Source of the DNA: Bacteroides zhangwenhongii
GTDB taxonomy: Bacteria > Bacteroidota > Bacteroidia > Bacteroidales > Bacteroidaceae
Assembly (NCBI RefSeq): GCF_009193325.2
Contig: NZ_CP059856.1
Span: 310,001 to 374,000 of the forward strand
Reading direction: 5' to 3'
Length of the DNA: 64,000 bases
Positions within the stretch are counted from its first letter, which is position 1. Every line of letters starts with the position of its first letter. Below are positions 56,210 to 64,000 of the stretch, one piece after another. A model generated the notes under the pieces. The model was not told the DNA's origin and ran no database searches. It saw only the letters and a program-made list of their open reading frames with translations. The position numbers were made by a program, and so were the translations under genes.

Positions 56210-56291
56210 CTACCTATTTAGGAATTAACTAACTGTCGCTAGAGTTTACAAGAAAAATGGCAGGCAGGTTTACTCTTTTGGCAAGTTCCGA

Positions 56292-56384
56292 CCACAGATT
56301 TACACGATTTTCCACAGAAAAACTACATACTGTCTACTAAATAACATAATAGATGAATCTGTGGAAATCCGTGTTAATCTATGG
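56292..56384. repeat. Imperfect 26-bp inverted repeat overlapping the 3' end of rluA
   Basis: Arms 56292-56317 and 56359-56384 match 22 of 26 positions as an inverted repeat (CCACAGATTTACACG type). This sequence type resembles intergenic palindromes I associate with Bacteroides genomes. The right arm covers the last 11 bases of the pseudouridine synthase gene including its stop codon. Confidence 0.6.
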
Positions 56385-57045
56385 CGAATCCTTTCCATAA
56401 ATTCCCTTCGGGAAGAGGAGCTTCAAGCTCTATCAGTTCTTTTGAGACAGGATGTGTGAACCGTACTCTCCGGGCGTGCAGACAAATGCTCCCATCCGGA
56501 TTGGAGCGTGGAGAACCGTATTTCAAATCCCCTTTGATAGGGCATCCCATTTTTGCCAGCTGACAACGAATCTGATGATGACGTCCGGTTTTTAAATCGA
56601 CTTCGAGCAAATAGTAATTCTCCGAATGACCGATCAACCGGTAATGCAAGATCGCTTTCTTGCTGTTTGGCACTTCCTTGTCGTATGCATAACTTTTATT
56701 CTGCTTTTCATTACGCACAAGAAAATGTACCAGTTCACCTTCCGGCTCTTTCGGAGCATTCTTCACCACTGCCCAATAAGTCTTTTTCACCTCGCTCGTA
56801 CGAAACATTTCATTGAGCCGGGTGAGTGCCTTACTCGTTTTTGCAAAAACAACAAGACCGCTTACAGGGCGGTCCAGCCGGTGCGTCACACCGAGGAAAA
56901 CATTTCCGGGTTTCTGATACTTCTCCTTCAAGTACTGTTTCACAGTCTCCGAAAGCGGTGTATCCCCCGTCTTGTCTGCCTGGACAATCTCGGAAGCGGT
57001 CTTATTGACTACAATGATATGGTTGTCTTCGTATACAACAGTCAT
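56374..57045 (-). CDS. RluA-family 23S rRNA/tRNA pseudouridine synthase
   Basis: 223 residues, the short RluA type without an S4 domain. Motif I HRLDRPVSG contains catalytic Asp58. Other family segments are VVYEDNHIIVVNKTASEIVQ, YLLEVDLKTGRHHQIRCQLAKMGCPIKGDLKYG and ICLHARRVRFTHPVSKELIELEAPLP. It isomerises a uridine in structured RNA; the site cannot be named. It starts 9 bp after the FabG-like gene and ends inside an inverted repeat (56292-56384), which supplies the stop codon. Confidence 0.93.
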   Translation of the reverse strand: MTVVYEDNHIIVVNKTASEIVQADKTGDTPLSETVKQYLKEKYQKPGNVFLGVTHRLDRPVSGLVVFAKTSKALTRLNEMFRTSEVKKTYWAVVKNAPKEPEGELVHFLVRNEKQNKSYAYDKEVPNSKKAILHYRLIGHSENYYLLEVDLKTGRHHQIRCQLAKMGCPIKGDLKYGSPRSNPDGSICLHARRVRFTHPVSKELIELEAPLPEGNLWKGFAID

Positions 57046-57054
57046 TCTGTTCGA

Positions 57055-57801
57055 TTACATATTCATACCACCATCTACCTGAATCACCTGACCTGATACG
57101 TATGATGACATATCAGAAGCAAGGAAGGTAGCGATGTTTGCCACATCTTCAGGAGTTCCACCACGACGCAAAGGTATCTTCTTTGCCCATTCAGCTCTTA
57201 CTTCTTCAGAGAGGGCAGCTGTCATGTCTGTCAGAATGAAGCCCGGAGCAATGGCGTTGGCACGGATACCACGAGAACCGAGTTCTTGTGCGATAGATTT
57301 AGCCAATGCGATCATACCGGCTTTAGAAGCAGCATAGTTAGCCTGCCCTGCATTACCGTGAACACCTACTACAGATGCCATATTAATAATGCTACCAGCT
57401 TTCTGACGCATCATAACCGGCGTACAAGCGTGGATAAAATTAAATGCCGACTTCAAGTTCACATTGATAACCATGTCCCATTGCTGTTCACTCATACGCA
57501 TCATCAAACCGTCACGCGTAATACCGGCATTGTTTACCAAAATATCAATACGTCCGAAGTCTTTGTGTATTTCTTCTACAACCTTTGCAGTATCTTCGAA
57601 GTTAGCTGCATTAGAAGCATAACCTTTGGCTTTCACGCCCATTGCTTCAAGTTCTTTAGCTGTATTTTCTGCATTTTCGTCAATGACAAGGTCAGTAAAT
57701 GCGATGTTTGCGCCTTCGGCAGCAAACTTCAAAGCGATAGCCTTACCAATACCGCGAGCAGCACCGGTTACAATGGCTGTTTTTCCGTCTAATAATCCCA
57801 T
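57055..57801 (-). CDS. fabG: 3-oxoacyl-[ACP] reductase (SDR family)
   Basis: 248 residues, classical short-chain dehydrogenase/reductase. The cofactor loop is GAARGIG (13-19), NNAG lies at 90-93, and the catalytic set is S143, Y156 and K160 in NYAASKAGM. The C-terminal YVSGQVIQVDGGMNM is typical of FabG, which reduces 3-ketoacyl-ACP with NADPH in fatty-acid synthesis. It lies in a three-gene minus-strand operon between a TetR regulator (17-bp gap) and the pseudouridine synthase (9-bp gap). Other fab genes are absent from the window. Confidence 0.93.
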   Translation of the reverse strand: MGLLDGKTAIVTGAARGIGKAIALKFAAEGANIAFTDLVIDENAENTAKELEAMGVKAKGYASNAANFEDTAKVVEEIHKDFGRIDILVNNAGITRDGLMMRMSEQQWDMVINVNLKSAFNFIHACTPVMMRQKAGSIINMASVVGVHGNAGQANYAASKAGMIALAKSIAQELGSRGIRANAIAPGFILTDMTAALSEEVRAEWAKKIPLRRGGTPEDVANIATFLASDMSSYVSGQVIQVDGGMNM

Positions 57802-57818
57802 ACTAAAAAGTTATTTAA

Positions 57819-58409
57819 TTAAATTTCTGTTCTATGCAGTGCGCCAAACACAATGTTGGACACATATTTATTTCTTGTATCTTCATCCAGATGTGCGCCT
57901 ATATGTCCACGAATATATGGAACTTCGATCCCTTTCACACAATAATGTATCAGATCGGCTGTCATCTCCACGTCATCAATATGGAAAACGCCTTTTGCCT
58001 GCCCTTCCAAAAGAACGGCTTTAAAGAGCTGCACTTCCTTTGCGTCAAACTTCTTGCGAACTTTCTCCACCCTCCATATATCACGGAAGAAGTAAGCACG
58101 CAAGGTTCCGTTTCGATAGACTACCTCTTTTACCGCATCCAACCGGGTATATATCATCTCCAGCAACTTCTCGTCCGGTGAGATATTCTTCTCGGCTACC
58201 CGCTTCATCATATCCGACAAAATATCCAATTCCGATTCCACAACAGCCAGGTAGATCTCATCCTTACTTTTAAAATAGGTATACAAGGTTCTTCTACCTT
58301 TTTTAGAAGCAAGAGCGATATCATTCATAGTTGTGTTCTCTACCCCCATCTTTGCAAAAAGCTGACGGGCTACATCTACTAATTTGGCTTTTGTCTTGGA
58401 TACGGTCAT
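57819..58409 (-). CDS. TetR-family transcriptional regulator
   Basis: 196 residues. The N-terminal TetR helix-turn-helix is clear (KLVDVARQLFAKMGVENTTMNDIALASKKGRRTLYTYFKSKDEIYLAVV, about 9-60). The C-terminal ligand domain is helical with no recognised ligand motif. It is first in the operon with fabG and the pseudouridine synthase, so it may regulate its own operon, possibly in response to an acyl compound; that is inference from FabG only. Confidence 0.92.
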   Translation of the reverse strand: MTVSKTKAKLVDVARQLFAKMGVENTTMNDIALASKKGRRTLYTYFKSKDEIYLAVVESELDILSDMMKRVAEKNISPDEKLLEMIYTRLDAVKEVVYRNGTLRAYFFRDIWRVEKVRKKFDAKEVQLFKAVLLEGQAKGVFHIDDVEMTADLIHYCVKGIEVPYIRGHIGAHLDEDTRNKYVSNIVFGALHRTEI

Positions 58410-58442
58410 AGATTATAATTGCACATTGCTGAATATTTTGAG

Positions 58443-58450
58443 CAAAAGTA
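58443..58450 (-). promoter_or_regulatory. Bacteroides -7 box of the tetR-fabG-rluA operon
   Basis: The minus strand reads TACTTTTG, an exact TAnnTTTG match, 33 bp upstream of the TetR ATG at 58409. Confidence 0.6.
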
Positions 58451-58600
58451 ACTCTTTTCTTTAGACCGTACAAGAAAAAGGAGAGAATATTAACATTTGT
58501 ATATTAATAGGTGCTAAGAAAAAGTTTCATCATTATTCTACTCATTCTCAACTAAATAAGAAAAAACCGATGATTTATTCGAAAAATATTCAGTAAATTA

Positions 58601-58631
58601 TTTGTTTGTTTCAAAAAAAGCCGTACCTTTG
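58601..58631 (+). promoter_or_regulatory. Promoter of the initiator tRNA
   Basis: TTTG at 58601-58604, a 19-bp spacer, then TACCTTTG at 58624-58631: a complete Bacteroides -33/-7 promoter 14 bp before the tRNA. Confidence 0.8.
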
Positions 58632-58645
58632 CACCCGTTAAACAT

Positions 58646-58718
<73 letters not shown>

Positions 58719-58724
58719 CTAAGG

Positions 58725-58760
58725 AAAAGAAGAATCGCAGAAATGCGGTTCTTCTTTTTT
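58725..58760 (+). terminator. Terminator after tRNA-fMet
   Basis: Stem GAAGAATCGCA paired with TGCGGTTCTTC around a GAAA loop, followed by six or more T. It starts a few bases after the tRNA 3' end. Confidence 0.85.
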
Positions 58761-58784
58761 ATGACGACTCTCCTGTAATGATTC

Positions 58785-58914
58785 TATTCACAACCCCATC
58801 TTCGTTATCAACAAGGATATCAACAAAGTTATCAACAGGTTAATTCATTTATAATAAAACAGTTAACCCGATAGAGCCATTTTATATCAACAAGGTAACA
58901 TTTAGTTATTCACT
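58785..58914 (+). repeat. Cluster of TATCAACA direct repeats (DnaA-box-like)
   Basis: TATCAACA occurs at 58806, 58818 and 58830 with an exact 12-bp period, and again at 58885. It is flanked by the related TATTCACA (58785-58792) and TTATTCACT (58906-58914), all on the plus strand, around an AT-rich stretch. TTATCAACA (two copies) differs by one base from the E. coli DnaA box TTATCCACA. No gene lies between 58761 and 59007. Function unknown. Confidence 0.5.
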
Positions 58915-58944
58915 ACTCAGTTGGGGAGCTTATTTACAACATAA

Positions 58945-58979
58945 AAAGTCGACTGACTCCCAATGAATCAACCGACTTT
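58945..58979 (-). terminator. Terminator after the SASA esterase gene
   Basis: Minus-strand stem AAAGTCG/CGACTTT with an additional short inner pairing, followed by TTTTTAT, 29 bp past the stop codon at 59008. Confidence 0.6.
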
Positions 58980-59007
58980 CATATTCTTCCGAAAAGGGCT
59001 ATGGCTA

Positions 59008-59799
59008 TTAATGTTTATAGAACTTCAATACCTTTTTTGCATACCGTTTTCCTAATAACAATTGCGCTTCCGTATTAAAATGAGGATCCGTCTTGTCTTT
59101 GTACCATCCCAATCCTTTTGACGATACCCAATCGGAATTGGGAATAAATGACGAAACCTTCTTAATCATCTGATTAAAGGGAATTGTACCAGCTTCTCTT
59201 TTCGTCCAGTTCCATTGAGAAATCTGTCCTACAACAACCGGCAGATCCGGCAGTTCCAAATCGGTACGCAGATCTTTCACTAAAGAAATCAGTTTCTGCT
59301 TATATGCTTCCGGATTCGAACAATCGGCTTCTCCCTGATGCCAAATGATTGCTTTCAAAATACCTCCCTGTTTCATCGCGGTCCGAATCCGGGAAAGCGC
59401 TTCTTCATAATATCCGTCTTTACTCCCTTTTAGCCAGGAGTTGATGGACGAGCCTCCACGGGCATTTACTACCAGTCCGACAGGACGTTTCGTTTGCAGG
59501 AACATCTCTTTTGCAAAACTATAGGCCGGCCCCAAACGCTGCATTGACATCTCTTTCCGGATGGTAGAATAACGGTTTAAAGGATTTACTGCCGGTTCAA
59601 AACGTCCTTTATCATTCAACAGATACACATTTTGCAAAGTATCCATGACTTCCGGTGTCAATGTTGCACGACCTGCCATATTGGACTGTCCGATACATAC
59701 ATACAAATCCAATGAAGATGGAATATCCTTGCCATTCCCTGCCCATACAAACAGGGACTGTAAAAGCAGCAAAGACAATAAATAAAAAGTTCGCCTCAT
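59008..59799 (-). CDS. SASA-family carbohydrate acetylesterase
   Basis: 263 residues with a signal peptide (MRRTFYLLSLLLLQSLFVWAG). The SASA/SGNH esterase core has the nucleophile S39 in CIGQSNMAGR, the second block VVNARGGSSINSW, the third IIWHQGEADCSN and the C-terminal Asp-x-x-His in KTDPHFNTEAQ. The family removes acetyl groups from sialic acids or plant polysaccharides. It is the last gene of the GH31-GH2-SASA operon (17-bp gap after GH2). In this company, deacetylation of a plant hemicellulose or pectin is more likely than of sialate, but the substrate is not proven. Confidence 0.88.
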   Translation of the reverse strand: MRRTFYLLSLLLLQSLFVWAGNGKDIPSSLDLYVCIGQSNMAGRATLTPEVMDTLQNVYLLNDKGRFEPAVNPLNRYSTIRKEMSMQRLGPAYSFAKEMFLQTKRPVGLVVNARGGSSINSWLKGSKDGYYEEALSRIRTAMKQGGILKAIIWHQGEADCSNPEAYKQKLISLVKDLRTDLELPDLPVVVGQISQWNWTKREAGTIPFNQMIKKVSSFIPNSDWVSSKGLGWYKDKTDPHFNTEAQLLLGKRYAKKVLKFYKH

Positions 59800-59816
59800 T
59801 TATACAGTATTTGTTA

Positions 59817-62492
59817 TTAATAATTTCGATAAATACGGATAGCGTTCAGTATAGTCTCTCCTTCTTTCTTATGGAAATCGATACTTAATCCTTTCCCGTT
59901 TTTCACCGTTACTACAAATTTCTTGATTACAGCACGAGCATATCCATAATCACGGGCAACATTGAAATCATCTACAACGGTTACTCCGTTGATTGAGATT
60001 CCGAAACTACGGTTTCCAACAAGCGTCTGTTCCGAGTCTGCCCCCAAATTATAAATCAAAGCCTCTTTCTTTTTGTCCGAATCCAATTCCGCCCAATACA
60101 AAGATACAGAATATTCCCCATCCGGCACATCGGCCTTAAAAGACTCTATACCCACACGCTGGGTCTGAAAAACCGGATTCATATCTGTACCGCAAATGTC
60201 AATATCCGAGCCCAGCATAGTGCCGAAACCTGTTTTACGACGATAAGGGGTTCCACCGACAAAGCCCCAGCTTCCCGGCTTATATTCCTGTTCGGGAATC
60301 CATGCGACATTGGCGACACGGTCTTCAAAATATCTCGGAGAACCCAGCATTACATTTATTTCCGTAAATGGCAGAGTCTTGTCTTTCAACTGAGAAGAGA
60401 CCAACTGAAAGTGGATTCTAAGCATATCATGCAATTTGGTATCACCTGCTACTGCAAGGGCTTCCAATTGATTTTCCCCATTAACAAACGGCACATCAAA
60501 CAAGGCATAACCGCTTTCCGTTTTTTTCTTTCCCAAACTTTTGTTATTGACAAACAGTTCGACTTCTTCTGCATTAGAAAAGACAGGAACAGATTGGACA
60601 CACTCATTCTGTTCCGTATTCACAACGCCACCGCGGGCTTTCCATTCTCTATTACCGATAGCAAGTATCGGGCGGCGAATCAAGGCTGTCTTATAGAACA
60701 AGTAAGTATCTTTCACTTCCCGATCCAATCCGAGAATGCCTTTGTTATTGACATGAGGAACCGCGTCAACACGGGATTCCGAATAAAAATCATTCAAATT
60801 CCACAAGCTGGAACCTGCAACAAAAGGACGTTTCATCATTTCGTCAAGATAATGTTTATGATAAATCAAGCCGTATTCCTGCGAGAAGTCGAAACGTTCC
60901 GGTTGATAAGAATGAACACGGGGATCTACACCCGGACCATATTCCGTCACTATCAGCACTTTGCCCTTATACATCTTATGAGCACGGTCAAGCAGACGTT
61001 GGAACTCATTAATATCCGGTTCATACCAACCTTGATAGAGATTCCATCCTTGAATCATCGGTATCTCCGTCAGATGAGCAGCTTCGTAAAATCGAGGTGC
61101 ATTATGATAGGCCATCATAGTATATCTTGAAGGATCTTCCTTACGTATTGTCGCTTCCAAAGTCCGGGCTACCTTTTCAGTAAAATGATAATAATCTTCG
61201 AGTTGCTTACCTTCCGTGTAGGGACGACGCAAAAAAATCTCATTCATATATCCCCAAATCATGACAGACGGACGATTGAAGTCCTGACGTACCATTTCTT
61301 TTGCCATTTCAACGCTGTTAGTCAAAAACTCTTCCGTTTCTGTAACAGCATTAACGACGGGAATCTCAACCGAAGTCACAATACCCAGTTTATCACACAT
61401 CTCCATAATGACAGGATCTTGCGGGTAATGCGAAACACGTAGGAAATTGCCTCCCATTTCTTTCAACATGAGCACATCCTGCACATGCAGTTCATCCCGT
61501 AACGCATTCCCTTTCTGGAAGTAATCCTGATGACGGGCAGTACCGATCAGTTTACGCCATTTCCCATTCAAGAAAAAGCCTTTCTCCGAATCAAACTCAA
61601 ACCAGCGCAAACCTAACGGACTCACGACCTCATCCAGCAACGCACCTTTTTTCTTATCAAAAATACGCGTATATACCATATACCGATAAGGATCGTCTAT
61701 ATCCCACAAACGAGGAGAATCTATTTTTATCTTTTTAGAGATATCCGCCTTTGTTTCACTGGATACCAATTTTATATCCGCCTGAGTCCTTTTCACTTCT
61801 TTGCCATCCGCATCGCAAATCAGATTTTCCACAATGACTTCTGCAGACCGGAGTGTATTATTCGTCAATAGCGTAGTTATTTCCACAGAGGCTGCGGAGC
61901 TATTCACTTCGGGAGTACGGATATAAACTCCTGACGAAGCATAATCATTCGTCGCAATGTGTACCGGATTCATAAATTGCAGATAGACATCGCGATAGAT
62001 ACCACCAAAGAAAGTGAAATCTGCGGACAAGGGTGGAATATTTGGATTATAGGCATTATTCACACAAATGGCAAACAAATTCTCCTGCCCATAACGTAGT
62101 TTGGAAGTAATGTCAAAGCAGAAACGGGTATATCCGCCTTTGTGCTCCCCAACGAATTGTCCGTTCAGATAGAGTTGTACTTCCTGATTAGCGCCTTCAA
62201 AGTAAATAACAGCCTGACGCCCTTCCTGGCTTTTGTCTACAAACAACTGTTTCCGATACCAAGCTGGTCCCCGATAAAATCCCGGAGTTTCATCATCCGC
62301 ATCCTTATCATTCCAGGTGTGAGGAATATTGACTGTCTCCCATGAAGAATCATCGCAATTATTTAACTGCGCCTCAAACGGAGAGCCTTTGGTAAACTTC
62401 CATCCGTCGTTTATGGTATACACCACACGCTGTTGAGCTTGTGCCCATCCAACAACAAACAACATAATAAAGATATAGAGAAACTTCTTCAT
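59817..62492 (-). CDS. GH2 glycoside hydrolase (beta-galactosidase type) with C-terminal malectin-like domain
   Basis: 891 residues with a signal peptide ending near WAQAQ. The GH2 sugar-binding (WYRKQLFVD, VQLYLNGQFVGEHKGGYTRFCFDIT), Ig-like and TIM-barrel domains are in order. The acid/base is E418 in MIWGYMNEIF and the nucleophile is E517 in VTEYGPG. Residues about 715-891 resemble a malectin/CBM57-like lectin domain (YEDRVANVAWIPEQEYKPGSWGFVGG, NGKGLSIDFHKKEGETILNAIRIYRN). Family members act on beta-galactosides, and other beta-linked sugars are possible. It lies 17 bp after GH31 and 17 bp before SASA, which suggests joint action on one branched plant glycan, for example a galactosylated xyloglucan. 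Confidence 0.9.
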   Translation of the reverse strand: MKKFLYIFIMLFVVGWAQAQQRVVYTINDGWKFTKGSPFEAQLNNCDDSSWETVNIPHTWNDKDADDETPGFYRGPAWYRKQLFVDKSQEGRQAVIYFEGANQEVQLYLNGQFVGEHKGGYTRFCFDITSKLRYGQENLFAICVNNAYNPNIPPLSADFTFFGGIYRDVYLQFMNPVHIATNDYASSGVYIRTPEVNSSAASVEITTLLTNNTLRSAEVIVENLICDADGKEVKRTQADIKLVSSETKADISKKIKIDSPRLWDIDDPYRYMVYTRIFDKKKGALLDEVVSPLGLRWFEFDSEKGFFLNGKWRKLIGTARHQDYFQKGNALRDELHVQDVLMLKEMGGNFLRVSHYPQDPVIMEMCDKLGIVTSVEIPVVNAVTETEEFLTNSVEMAKEMVRQDFNRPSVMIWGYMNEIFLRRPYTEGKQLEDYYHFTEKVARTLEATIRKEDPSRYTMMAYHNAPRFYEAAHLTEIPMIQGWNLYQGWYEPDINEFQRLLDRAHKMYKGKVLIVTEYGPGVDPRVHSYQPERFDFSQEYGLIYHKHYLDEMMKRPFVAGSSLWNLNDFYSESRVDAVPHVNNKGILGLDREVKDTYLFYKTALIRRPILAIGNREWKARGGVVNTEQNECVQSVPVFSNAEEVELFVNNKSLGKKKTESGYALFDVPFVNGENQLEALAVAGDTKLHDMLRIHFQLVSSQLKDKTLPFTEINVMLGSPRYFEDRVANVAWIPEQEYKPGSWGFVGGTPYRRKTGFGTMLGSDIDICGTDMNPVFQTQRVGIESFKADVPDGEYSVSLYWAELDSDKKKEALIYNLGADSEQTLVGNRSFGISINGVTVVDDFNVARDYGYARAVIKKFVVTVKNGKGLSIDFHKKEGETILNAIRIYRNY

Positions 62493-62509
62493 AATCTAAA
62501 CACTTATAG

Positions 62510-64000
62510 TTAAAATTTTATTTTCATCTCTTCACCTGTATAGACAGACTCCTTATTTTCAAGAACAGTTCCATCAGGCAGATACAATCTCACATACATT
62601 TTCACCCGTTCCGGCATACCGGGATAGCTACCATCACGCATCCCGATAATCAATGTCCGCTCCGCCTCCTTCCACTCCATCGGAACTTGCGAGCAGACTC
62701 CCTCTTCGTAACGGTAGGAATCCCCTTCATCCTCATACCATAAAAAAGAAGCGTCCGCTCCACCATAAATACGAAGTTCCAATTCACGGTCCGGATACTC
62801 CATTGCATATTGTTTCGCTTCAGCCAAAGGAAGAATAGAACCTGCCCTTATATACAAAGGAAGTACATCCGGAATATTTGCCTGTACATATTCTTTTCCA
62901 CCGTTAAACGCCTCTCCTGTCCAAAAGTCATACCAATACCTGCCTTCATGTTCCGGCAGATAGACAGTAACATTCTTTTCTTCCGATTGCGAATGAAATA
63001 CCGGACGTACCAAGAAAGATGTACCGAACATATAGGCATTATCGACATCAAAAGTCCGGTTATCTGCCGTAAAGTCCATTGCCAATCCTCTCAACAGGGT
63101 ATAATGATCAGCCGTCACTTGATGAGACATTGAGTAAATATAAGGTAACAGACGATAACGCAGATTTATATATTTTACCTGATTATCATAGAAGGAGGTT
63201 CCCTTCTCACCGAACTGCCATACCTCACGTGGCACATTTGTACCGTGAGCACGGAAAATCGGAGTGAATGCACTAAACTGAAACCAACGTGAATACAGTT
63301 CCTTATAATCATTGCTTTTCAGCCCGTCGGGATATTGCGCATCACGTTCGGTAACGAAGAATCCACCGGTATCAGACGTCCAATACGGAATGCCGGACAT
63401 GGATAAGTTGAGTCCGGCAATCAGTTGTTTGTGCATATTCTCCCAAGACGCCGAGACATCGCCTGACCATACAGCTGTTCCATAATGCTGTTGCGAAGCA
63501 AAAGCGGAACGGGTAAGAATGAATACACGTTTCTGTTTACTTTCCGCCCGCAGACGTCGGTAGAAATCTTTCAGCATTTCTAAAGAATAAGTATTCAGAT
63601 AACGATGGAAACTGCCTAAATAAGTTTTTCCAGCCGATTTAGTCCGCTCTTCTTGCTTCAGTTGGGTGAACCCATCCCGGAAAGACGGTTCTGTCGCATC
63701 CATCCACCAAGCATCCACTCCCATATCATAGAGCCCTTTCTTCAGGTATTGCCAGAAAATGGTCCGTGCGGCAGGATTATAAGCGTCAAAAACTTTATAA
63801 CCCGCCCATGTAGGTTCATCAAACAAAGCTCCGATGGAATCTAACGAGTGGTAAACTGAGGTTTCCGGTCCAAAACCAGGCCATACAGAGAGCATGAAAT
63901 GGACATTATCCTGTTGATGTAATTCGTCAATGACCTGTCGGGGATTATCAAAATGAACCGGATTGAAAGTAAGACTGTTCCAATGAGGCTTGTCTCCCCA
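62510..64000 (-). CDS. GH31 alpha-glycosidase (alpha-xylosidase-like), C-terminal part
   Basis: The frame stays open to the right edge (WGDKPHWNSLTFNPVHFDNP at the edge), so the true start lies outside; an internal Met at 63895 is not the start. The 496 residues present hold the catalytic half. The nucleophile is in AWWMDATEP (Asp codon at 63698-63700), and the acid region is SWENMHKQLIAGLNLSMSGIPYWTSDTGGF. The C-terminal beta domains follow (PLYIRAGSILPLAE, FLWYEDEGDSYRYE). WWMDATEP and the YWTSDTGG context are those of bacterial alpha-xylosidases, so xylose side-chain release from xyloglucan oligosaccharides is plausible. An alpha-glucosidase or other GH31 activity cannot be excluded. First visible gene of its operon. 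Confidence 0.9.
   Translation of the reverse strand, partial: WGDKPHWNSLTFNPVHFDNPRQVIDELHQQDNVHFMLSVWPGFGPETSVYHSLDSIGALFDEPTWAGYKVFDAYNPAARTIFWQYLKKGLYDMGVDAWWMDATEPSFRDGFTQLKQEERTKSAGKTYLGSFHRYLNTYSLEMLKDFYRRLRAESKQKRVFILTRSAFASQQHYGTAVWSGDVSASWENMHKQLIAGLNLSMSGIPYWTSDTGGFFVTERDAQYPDGLKSNDYKELYSRWFQFSAFTPIFRAHGTNVPREVWQFGEKGTSFYDNQVKYINLRYRLLPYIYSMSHQVTADHYTLLRGLAMDFTADNRTFDVDNAYMFGTSFLVRPVFHSQSEEKNVTVYLPEHEGRYWYDFWTGEAFNGGKEYVQANIPDVLPLYIRAGSILPLAEAKQYAMEYPDRELELRIYGGADASFLWYEDEGDSYRYEEGVCSQVPMEWKEAERTLIIGMRDGSYPGMPERVKMYVRLYLPDGTVLENKESVYTGEEMKIKF

Noticed and set aside
58806..58892. CRISPR array from the TATCAACA repeats
   Set aside because: Repeats are 8-9 bp with 3-4 bp between copies; far too short for repeat-spacer units, and no cas genes are present.

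Overview
The window looks like chromosome of a gut Bacteroides, probably close to B. thetaiotaomicron, B. ovatus or B. caccae. The signs are SusC/SusD pairs, a hybrid two-component system (HTCS), an ECF sigma/FecR pair controlling a SusC with an STN domain, lipoproteins with acidic residues after the Cys, a TamL-type outer-membrane protein, and repeated TAnnTTTG promoter elements (the Bacteroides sigma-ABfr -7 box). The species is inferred; no search was run.

Region 1 (1-18.6 kb) is mostly core. It holds the start of an M13 peptidase, an ABC-F ATPase, a sugar nucleotidyltransferase, and a compact minus-strand run: cyclophilin - M16 peptidase - MATE exporter - hybrid histidine kinase - TamB - TamL. 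Divergent from this run is an NtrC-type, sigma-54-dependent response regulator. Just downstream of it are a TTCCACAC array with a 21-bp period, a good -24/-12 promoter and a tiny secreted repeat protein. I regard this as the most novel module here.

Region 2 (18.6-41.9 kb) is a polysaccharide utilization locus (PUL) for alpha-mannan, resembling the yeast-mannan locus BT3773-BT3792 of B. thetaiotaomicron. The minus-strand operon encodes the surface machinery: two LamG/Ig-like lipoproteins, a SusE-like lipoprotein, a surface GH76 endo-mannanase, SusC and SusD. An HTCS regulator follows. A divergent plus-strand operon encodes the downstream enzymes: GH92, an endonuclease/exonuclease/phosphatase-fold protein, a second GH76, GH125 and GH130. 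Both operon promoters carry the same operator-like sequence at the same distance from the -7 box.

Region 3 (42.1-56.2 kb) is a second PUL, controlled by an ECF sigma factor and FecR anti-sigma. It contains SusC (with STN), SusD, a GH18 endo-beta-N-acetylglucosaminidase-like lipoprotein, a DUF1735/LamG lipoprotein and a GH95 fucosidase-like enzyme, with a convergent GH92. This set suits fucosylated, mannose-containing host N-glycans.

Region 4 (56.3-64 kb) holds an RluA-type pseudouridine synthase, a FabG-like reductase and a TetR regulator in one operon. It also has a single initiator tRNA-fMet with its own promoter and terminator, an intergenic TATCAACA repeat cluster, and the 3' part of another glycan operon (GH31, GH2 with malectin-like domain, SASA esterase) running off the right edge.
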